This document shows, in pieces, positions 55,661 through 64,000 of a DNA stretch of 64,000 nt. Each line of letters begins with the position of its first letter. The first letter of the stretch is position 1. The notes under the pieces were generated by a model. That model was not told the DNA's origin. It saw only the letters and a program-made list of their open reading frames with translations, and searched no databases. The stretch spans positions 336,640 to 400,639 of the forward strand of contig JAIXMF010000019.1 of assembly GCA_025201365.1 (NCBI GenBank), in the 5' to 3' direction. The stretch comes from Syncephalis plumigaleata. Its lineage: Eukaryota; Zoopagomycota; Zoopagomycetes; Zoopagales; Piptocephalidaceae. The translations under genes were made by a program, and so were the position numbers.

Positions 55661-56078
55661 TGTTTATGGTGGGAGAAGAGAAGGTAAGAGAGAAGAAGAG
55701 AAGGAACATGGAATGGTGTGTAATAAAGAGTACATAGAACAGCATATAACGTACATGAAATGAAAGAGCGTTGAGTGGATGGATAGATGCATGGATGAAA
55801 TGGATGAAGGGAGATGATAGTGATGAGTGAGAGGATGGAAAGTGAAGGGATAGAGGATATGAGTGAATAATGACTAATGGGTAGTATAATGAGTTGATAA
55901 ATGATCATGAATGTTAATTAGAAATGTAAGAAGAAATGTAATGATGACATTAGTAAATGATAAGGAAATTAATGAATTTATTAATGAACATTATATTGTT
56001 TGTAATGCGAATTGTTAATTGTACAAAATAAAAAAATAAAAAATTATTACAAAATAATTACAAAATAATTACAAATAT
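55661..56078. other. Purine-rich spacer, then AT-rich 3' flank
   Basis: 55670-55870 is strongly A/G-rich (GAGAAG, GGATGG motifs); 56020-56078 has A runs and repeated TTACAAAATAA, likely the 3' flank of the minus-strand ORF ending at 56079. Confidence 0.5.
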
Positions 56079-56693
56079 TTATCGTAAAGAAGAATATCCT
56101 AACCCAGGAAGGGCCTGTTTTGATGTTAGCTGAGCAGCTAACTCGCCCGCTTCGTCAACGCAGTGAAGTCTTCCAGTTATGTCGGTTTCCTCCACCGTTT
56201 TGTACCATACCTCTCTGCCGACCCTGTCCCTTGTTCTGATTCTTTGGATTTTTTCAATAATGTCTTTAGCCAATTCAGGGCGTGCTATTTGTGTGGCGTA
56301 TCTTGGCTGGGGAACCCCTGGATTAAACAAGGCCACGTAGTCGCTACCTACGACTAAAAGACAGGAGTGGCGTTCGCTAATCGTATTGTTGTTTTGTGAT
56401 CTAACGAATCCATCGATCCATAGAAGTAGCGGCTTATTTAGTGAGCCACTAAGGTATCTTCTGCGGACAGATTCGAAATCGACACTGCCCTCTAAATACC
56501 TTCTTGATTCTTCACTCAGTCGAGCCCGTTGTTGCCCTAATAGAGGCACCAATGAAGTGACGACTGTGCCCACAACATCCAGGTTTGTTGTGGACAAGCG
56601 TCCCAACTCCTCATTTATCTCGGCACAGTTAGCTGGAATAGCACGCTGGCCGCCAAAGATCAAGGAGCTTATGTAATTCAAAACTGAAGTCAT
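56079..56693 (-). CDS. Orphan intronless ORF, 204 residues
   Basis: Uninterrupted from MTSVLNYISSLIFGGQ to the stop, with ordinary amino-acid composition: no homopolymers, mixed hydrophobic and charged residues, for example SVDFESVRRRYLSGSLNKPL, SCLLVVGSDYVALFNPGVP and DRVGREVWYKTVEETD. I do not recognise a family. There is no signal peptide or clear membrane segment. It stands out from the flanks by higher GC and by lacking introns, and lies between two tandem-repeat zones at the edge of a satellite array. It may be a lineage-specific or transferred gene. Confidence 0.65.
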   Translation of the reverse strand: MTSVLNYISSLIFGGQRAIPANCAEINEELGRLSTTNLDVVGTVVTSLVPLLGQQRARLSEESRRYLEGSVDFESVRRRYLSGSLNKPLLLWIDGFVRSQNNNTISERHSCLLVVGSDYVALFNPGVPQPRYATQIARPELAKDIIEKIQRIRTRDRVGREVWYKTVEETDITGRLHCVDEAGELAAQLTSKQALPGLGYSSLR

Positions 56694-57922
56694 TGTAGTA
56701 AATGTAAGAGATAAGAAGTATAAAGGCGAGTATAACTTTCAAAGAAGCTGGTACAATAACTCAATAATGGTAAGCTGTTTACTTGCTTTACACATGCCAT
56801 TGTTTATAGATATAACCATTGCAGATATATATCAGCTTTATAAATAGCAGAAACAACACGTCAAAATCACTTTCATAGATTCCGCTACCCAGTGCACAAC
56901 GCTGTCTACAATAAAGATTCTTTGTTTATTATCATGTCATAATGTTCAAATCTACCAATTCGTGTTCACTGTCAATCATGTAGCTTCTTGGATCGTCTAT
57001 CTGTTTTCTTTCTCTTTTGCCAACATCCTTCTTGATGTCAAAAATACATCATCGCATGTTTCGCTCTTCTTCTTTATGGATCAATTGTCACAATGCATGT
57101 TCACGGCGTTATTCGAGTTATCTTTATTGTTCTGGCATTATTGTTTGTATATCCCTATTGCTTGTCAACTGTCATTCCTTGTTATCATTGTACACTTTCT
57201 TTATTGTTCGTATGCTCATTGGCAACATGTATAATCGTGTTTATTCTATTCACATGTCTTTTATTGTTCTTTACTATCACTTTCCCTTCTACGCTACATT
57301 CAACAAGCTAAACTGCAAGTGTGCACTTAGTAGTTTGAATATGAAGGAGGCGACAATGATGCGCGACAACTATAACCGAGGTGATTGGGAAAGCGGAAGG
57401 CATAGTAAACTAATGATATGCGATTAGTGAGTGGCAAATAAAAAAATAGAGAGATTATCAATCTATGAATGGAAGGGGGAGATGGTGCGCGACAATTATG
57501 ACTGAGGTGATTGGGAAAAGGAAAAGTATAATTAACAAGTGATACATAAAACCAAGAAATTACTAATAATTCTATAGCGGGAAGAGAACTAATTGTCCTT
57601 TATTAGAGCTACTAATAATGCTCACACCTTAGTAATCAACGTTGAAATGGCGTCTTTATTAATAAATCATTCACTTTATCTGCTATTTCACTAGTGTATT
57701 CTACTTGATTTGATGCAGTGTTGTGCAACGTCAGCATCATCGATTATTTTTAATACGCTAGTGATGGTCAATTGATCAATTACGCGTCGAATGATGTCAT
57801 CTACATCGATGACCGGGGCACTGACGTTGCAATAATCCACGTTAAACTAATCGCAATATACTTAATACTATTAGATAGCCAAGAGGCGTCTCTACATATA
57901 TTTGCTAATTAAAACAGGCTGA
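56694..57922. other. Spacer before the satellite
   Basis: AT-rich. A TATAAATA at 56839-56846 precedes overlapping Tyr/Leu/Phe-rich frames (56962-57427) that are not convincing proteins. From 57560 onward, words such as ACTGACGTTGC and TACTATTAGAT hint at decayed satellite units. Confidence 0.5.
57340..57545 (+). repeat. Two imperfect direct repeats of ~125 bp
   Basis: ATGCGCGACAACTATAACCG plus AGGTGATTGGGAAA at about 57357-57391 recurs as GTGCGCGACAATTATGACTG plus AGGTGATTGGGAAA at about 57485-57518. Confidence 0.7.
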
Positions 57923-60900
57923 AATTGGTACTGACGTCACCCAATACTACGGCGAATCACGCGCATTATTAATAATAAATAGCGGTAAAATAGATCATTT
58001 ATTAATGAATCGGTCCACTTTAACATGGACTACTGAATTTTCGGATGTCGTAGTGACCGTGTAATTAGTACCATTAGATGCGCAGTGTCCGTATTAGCCA
58101 TTAATAGTCGACAGATGAGCAATAATCGGTACCGACATTATTCAATACTACGGCGAATCACGTGCATTATTAATAATAAATAGCAAATAAAATACTTGTT
58201 TATTAATAGAATCGACCCACTTTAACATGGACTACTGAATTTTCGGATGTCGTAGTGAATTTGTAATTAGTACCATTAGATGCGCAGTGTCCGTATTAAC
58301 CATTAATAGTCGACAGATGAGCAATAATCGGTACTGACGTCACTCAATACTACGGCGAATCACGTGCATTATTAATAATAAATAGCAAATAAAATACTTG
58401 TTTATTAATAGAATGGCCCACTTTAACGCGGACTACTGAATTTTCGGATGTCGTAGTGAATTTGTAATTAGTACCATTAGATGCGCAGTGTCCGTATTAA
58501 CCATTAATAGTCGGCAGATGAGCAATAATCGGTACTGACGGCACTCAATACTGCAGTGAATCACGTGCATTATTAATAATAAATAGCAAATAAAATACTT
58601 GTTTATTAATAGAATCGACTCACTTTAGCATGGACTACTGAATATTTGGATGTCGTAGTGAATTTGTAATTAGTACCATTAGATGCGCAGTGTCCGTATT
58701 AACCATTAATAGTCGACAGATGAGCAATAATCGGTACTGACGTCACTCAATACTACAGTGAATCACGTGCATTATTAATAATAAATAGCAAATAAAATAC
58801 TTGTTTATTAATAGAATGGCCCACTTTAACGTGGACTACTGAATTTTCGGATGTCGTAGTGAATTTGTAATTAGTACCATTAGATGCGCAGTGTCCGTAT
58901 TAACCATTAATAGTCGACAGATGAGCAATAATCGGTACTGACGTCACTCAATACTACGGCGAATCACATGCATTATTAATAATAAATAGCAAACAAAATA
59001 CTTGTTTATTAATAGAATGGCCCACTTTAACGCGGACTACTGAATATTTGGATGTCGTAGTGACCGTGTAATTAGTACCATTAGATGCGCAGTGTCCGTA
59101 TTAACCATTAATAGTCGACAGATGAGCAATAATCGGTACTGACATTACTCAATACTACGGCGAATCACGTGCATTATTAATAATAAATAGCAAATAAAAT
59201 AGATCATTTATTAATGAATCGGTCCACTTTAACGTGGACTACTGAATTTTCGGATGTCGTAGTGAATTTGTAATTAGTACCATTAGATGCGCAGTGTCCG
59301 TATTAACCATTAATAGTCGACAGATGAGCAATAATCGGTACTGACGTCACTCAATACTACGGCGAATCACGTGCATTAATAATAATAAATAGCAAACAAA
59401 ATACTTGTTTATTAATAGAATGGCCCACTTTAGCGTGGACTACTGAATATTTGGATGTCGTAGTGACCGTGTAATTAGTACCATTAGATGCGCAGTGTCC
59501 GTATTAACCATTAATAGTCGACAGATGAGCAATAATCGGTACTGACGTCACTCAATACTACAGTGAATCACGTGCATTATTAATAATAAATAGCAAATAA
59601 AATACTTGTTTATTAATAGAATGGCCCACTTTAACGTGGACTACTGAATTTTCGGATGTCGTAGTGAATTTGTAATTAGTACCATTAGATGCGCAGTGTC
59701 CGTATTAACCATTAATAGTCGACAGATGAGCAATAATCGGTACTGACGTCACTCAATACTACGGCGAATCACATGCATTATTAATAATAAATAGCAAACA
59801 AAATACTTGTTTATTAATAGAATGGCCCACTTTAACGCGGACTACTGAATATTTGGATGTCGTAGTGACCGTGTAATTAGTACCATTAGATGCGCAGTGT
59901 CCGTATTAACCATTAATAGTCGACAGATGAGCAATAATCGGTACTGACATTACTCAATACTACGGCGAATCACGTGCATTATTAATAATAAATAGCAAAC
60001 AAAATACTTGTTTATTAATAGAATGGCCCACTTTAACGTGGACTACTGAATTTTCGGATGTCGTAGTGAATTTGTAATTAGTACCATTAGATGCGCAGTG
60101 TCCGTATTAACCATTAATAGTCGACAGATGAGCAATAATCGGTACTGACGTCACTCAATACTACGGCGAATCACGCGCATTATTAATAATAAATACAAAT
60201 AAAATACTTGTTTATTAATAGAATGGCCCACTTTAACGCGGACTACTGAATATTTGGATGTCGTAGTGACGTGTAATTAGTACCATTAGATGCGCAGTGT
60301 CCGTATTAACCATTAATAGTCGACAGATGAGCAATAATCGGTACTGACATTACTCAATACTACGGCGAATCACGTGCATTATTAATAATAAATAGCAAAT
60401 AAAATACTGTTTATTAATAGAATCGGCCCACTTTAACATGGACTACTGAATTTTCGGATGTCGTAGTGAATTTGTAATTAGTACCATTAGATGCGCAGTG
60501 TCCGTATTAACCATTAATAGTCGACAGATGAGCAATAATCGGTACTGACATTACTCAATACTACGGCGAATCACGTGCATTATTAATAATAAATAGCAAA
60601 TAAAATAGATCATTTATTAATGAATCGGTCCACTTTAACATGGACTACTGAATTTTCGGATGTCGTAGTGAATTTGTAATTAGTACCATTAGATGCGCAG
60701 TGTCCGTATTAACCATTAATAGTCGACAGATGAGCAATAATCGGTACTGACGTCATTCAATACTACGGCGAATCACGTGCATTATTAATAATAAATAGCA
60801 AATAAAATACTTGTTTATTAATAGAATGGCCCACTTTAACGCGGACTACTGAATATTTGGATGTCGTAGTGAATTTGTAATTAGTACCATTAGATGCGCA

Positions 60901-63900
60901 GTGTCCGTATTAACCATTAATAGTCGACAGATGAGCAATAATCGGTACTGACATACTCAATACTACGGCGAATCACGTGCATTATTAATAATAAATAGCA
61001 AATAAAATAGATCATTTATTAATGAATCGGTCCACTTTAACATGGACTACTGAATTTTCGGATGTCGTAGTGAATTTGTAATTAGTACCATTAGATGCGC
61101 AGTGTCCGTATTAACCATTAATAGTCGACAGATGAGCAATAATCGGTACTGACGTCATCAATACTACGGCGAATCACGTGCATTATTAATAATAAATAGC
61201 AAACAAAATACTTGTTTATTAATAGAATGGCCCACTTTAACGTGGACTACTGAATTTTCGGATGTCGTAGTGAATTTGTAATTAGTACCATTAGATGCGC
61301 AGTGTCCGTATTAACCATTAATAGTCGACAGATGAGCAATAATCGGTACTGACGTCATCAATACTACGGCGAATCACGGCATTATTAATAATAAATAGCA
61401 ATAAAATAGATATTTATTAATAGAATGGCCCACTTTAGCGTGGACTACTGAATTTTCGGATGTCGTAGTGAATTTGTAATTAGTACCATTAGATGCGCAG
61501 TGTCCGTATTAACCATTAATAGTCGACAGATGAGCAATAATCGGTACTGACGTCACTCAATACTACGGCGAATCACGTGCATTATTAATAATAAATAGCA
61601 AATAAAATAGATCATTTATTAATGAATCGGTCCACTTTAACATGGACTACTGAATTTTCGGATGTCGTAGTGAATTTGTAATTAGTACCATTAGATGCGC
61701 AGTGTCCGTATTAACCATTAATAGTCGACAGATGAGCAATAATCGGTACTGACGTCATTCAATACTACGGCGAATCACGTGCATTATTAATAATAAATAG
61801 CAAACAAAATACTTGTTTATTAATAGAATGGCCCACTTTAAGCGTGGACTACTGAATTTTCGGATGTCGTAGTGAATTTGTAATTAGTACCATTAGATGC
61901 GCAGTGTCCGTATTAACCATTAATAGTCGACAGATGAGCAATAATCGGTACTGACGTCACTCAATACTACGGCGAATCACGTGCATTATTACTAATAAAT
62001 AGCAAATAAAATAGATCATTTATTAATGAATCGGTCCACTTTAACATGGACTACTGAATTTTCGGATGTCGTAGTGAATTGTAATTAGTACCATTAGATG
62101 CGCAGTGTCCGTATTAACCATTAATAGTCGACAGATGAGCAATAATCGGTACTGACGTCACTCAATACTACGGCGAATCACGTGCATTATTAATAATAAA
62201 TAGCAAATAAAATACTTGTTTATTAATAGAATGGCCCACTTTAACGTGGACTACTGAATTTTCGGATGTCGTAGTGAATTTGTAATTAGTACCATTAGAT
62301 GCGCAGTGTCCGTATTAACCATTAATAGTCGACAGATGAGCAATAATCGGTACTGACGTCACTCAATACTACGGCGAATCACGTGCATTATTAATAATAA
62401 ATAGCAAAAAAATACTTGTTTATTAATAGAATGGCCCACTTTAACGTGGACTACTGAATTTTCGGATGTCGTAGTGAATTTGTAATTAGTACCATTAGAT
62501 GCGCAGTGTCCGTATTAACCATTAATAGTCGACAGATGAGCAATAATCGGTACTGACGTCACTCAATACTACGGCGAATCACGTGCATTATTAATAATAA
62601 ATAGCGTAAAATAGATCATTTATTAATAGAATGGCCCACTTTAACGTGGACTACTGAATTTTGGATGTCGTAGTGAATTTGTAATTAGTACCATTAGATG
62701 CGCAGTGTCCGTATTAACCATTAATAGTCGACAGATGAGCAATAATCGGTACTGACGTCACTCAATACTACGGCGAATCACGTGCATTATTAATAATAAA
62801 TAGCAAATAAAATACTTGTTTATTAATAGAATGGCCCACTTTAACGTGGACTACTGAATTTTGGATGTCGTAGTGAATTTGTAATTAGTACCATTAGATG
62901 CGCAGTGTCCGTATTAACCATTAATAGTCGACAGATGAGCAATAATCGGTACTGACGTCACTCAATACTACGGCGAATCACGTGCATTATTAATAATAAA
63001 TAGCAAATAAAATACTTGTTTATTAATGAATGGCCCACTTTAACGTGGACTACTGAATTTTCGGATGTCGTAGTGAATTTGTAATTAGTACCATTAGATG
63101 CGCAGTGTCCGTATTAACCATTAATAGTCGACAGATGAGCAATAATCGGTACTGACGTCATTCAATACTACGGCGAATCACGTGCATTATTAATAATAAA
63201 TAGCTAAAATAGATCATTTATTAATGAATCGGCCACTTTAACGTGGACTACTGAATTTTGGATGTCGTAGTGAATTTGTAATTAGTACCATTAGATGCGC
63301 AGTGTCCGTATTAACCATTAATAGTCGACAGATGAGCAATAATCGGTACTGACGTCATTCAATACTACGGCGAATCACGTGCATTATTAATAATAAATAG
63401 CAAATAAAATAATCATTTATTAATGAATCGGCCCACTTTAACGTGGACTACTGAATTTTGGATGTCGTAGTGAATTTGTAATTAGTACCATTAGATGCGC
63501 AGTGTCCGTATTAACCATTAATAGTCGACAGATGAGCAATAATCGGTACTGACGTCACTCAATACTACGGCGAATCACGTGCATTATTAATAATAAATAG
63601 CGTAAAATAGATCATTTATTAATGAATCGGCCCACTTTAACATGGACTACTGAATTTTGGATGTCGTAGTGAATTTGTAATTAGTACCATTAGATGCGCA
63701 GTGTCCGTATTAACCATTAATAGTCGACAGATGAGCAATAATCGGTACTGACGTCACTCAATACTACGGCGAATCACGTGCATTATTAATAATAAATAGC
63801 AAATAAAATACTTGTTTATTAATAGAATGGCCCACTTTAACGTGGACTACTGAATTTTGGATGTCGTAGTGAATTTGTAATTAGTACCATTAGATGCGCA

Positions 63901-64000
63901 GTGTCCGTATTAACCATTAATAGTCGACAGATGAGCAATAATCGGTACTGACGTCACTCAATACTACGGCGAATCACGTGCATTATTAATAATAAATAGC
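57923..64000. repeat. Satellite DNA array, ~201-bp unit, 30 units, open at window end
   Basis: The landmark ATGTCGTAGTG recurs at intervals of 201-202 bp (58047, 58249, 58450, 58652, 58853, ...). The core CGCAGTGTCCGTATTA occurs 30 times to the window end. Each unit carries TACCATTAGATGCG, TTAATAGTCGACAGATGAGC, the palindrome TGACGTCA (sometimes TGACATTA), TACTACGGCGAATCACGTGC and ATTATTAATAATAAATAGC. A variable linker comes in two forms, ACTTGTTTATTAATAGAATG and GATCATTTATTAATGAATCG. No ORF. The array continues beyond 64000. Confidence 0.97.

Noticed and set aside
56962-57427. Possible small membrane protein behind a TATAAATA
   Set aside because: Three frames are open at once and all are Phe/Leu/Tyr/Ser-rich through base composition; no consistent frame or homologue recognised.
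57923-64000. CRISPR-like array
   Set aside because: The whole ~201-bp unit is conserved, with no short-repeat/variable-spacer structure, and the setting is eukaryotic; it is a satellite.

Overview
This window is nuclear DNA of a filamentous or early-diverging fungus. A fungal Zn2Cys6 regulator of the ERT1/AcuK type, an NRG1-like C2H2 repressor, YAK1 and GWT1 point to fungi. An STK11IP-like leucine-rich protein and a malonyl-CoA decarboxylase, which I associate more with animals and basal fungi than with yeasts, together with many short introns (about 50-80 nt, GTAAGT donors), suggest a basal lineage such as Zoopagomycota or Mucoromycota. The exact taxon is a guess.

Layout. 0-5 kb: RVB1 5' end (-), BUD31 (+), a homeodomain protein (-) and an unrecognised Ser/Thr-rich protein with a C-terminal membrane segment (-). 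5.9-6.4 kb: a transposase-tail remnant between inverted repeats. 6.4-15.1 kb: very gene-poor, with one gene for a two-finger C2H2 repressor, long pyrimidine-rich leader sequence and degenerate dispersed repeats. 15.1-22.5 kb: a secreted kinase-like gene with frame breaks, GWT1 and the ERT1-like regulator. 22.8-25.5 kb: a block made of a transposase tail plus an F-box-like gene. 26.3-28.7 kb: a cytochrome P450. 28.9-48.6 kb: a minus-strand run of STK11IP-like, YAK1 with an enormous low-complexity tail, gamma-glutamyltransferase and malonyl-CoA decarboxylase. 48.8-51.4 kb: a second, decayed copy of the transposase-tail/F-box block. 51.6-54.8 kb: an NGL-type exonuclease (+) and eIF3m (-). 55.3-57.5 kb: short tandem repeats and an intronless orphan ORF. 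57.9 kb to the window end: a ~201-bp satellite array with 30 recognisable units.

The genes are mostly unrelated housekeeping and regulatory functions (chromatin/RNP assembly, splicing, GPI-anchor synthesis, translation initiation, RNA processing, stress kinase, carbon regulation); I see no operon-like or biosynthetic cluster. The interesting parts are structural: the satellite with higher-order periodicity, the duplicated F-box/transposon block with flanking direct repeats, four GC-AG introns (three in GWT1), and a recurring pattern of single-base losses, mainly in G runs, that breaks otherwise well-conserved genes.

All exon boundaries were read by eye from splice motifs and frame continuity; nothing was aligned by computer.
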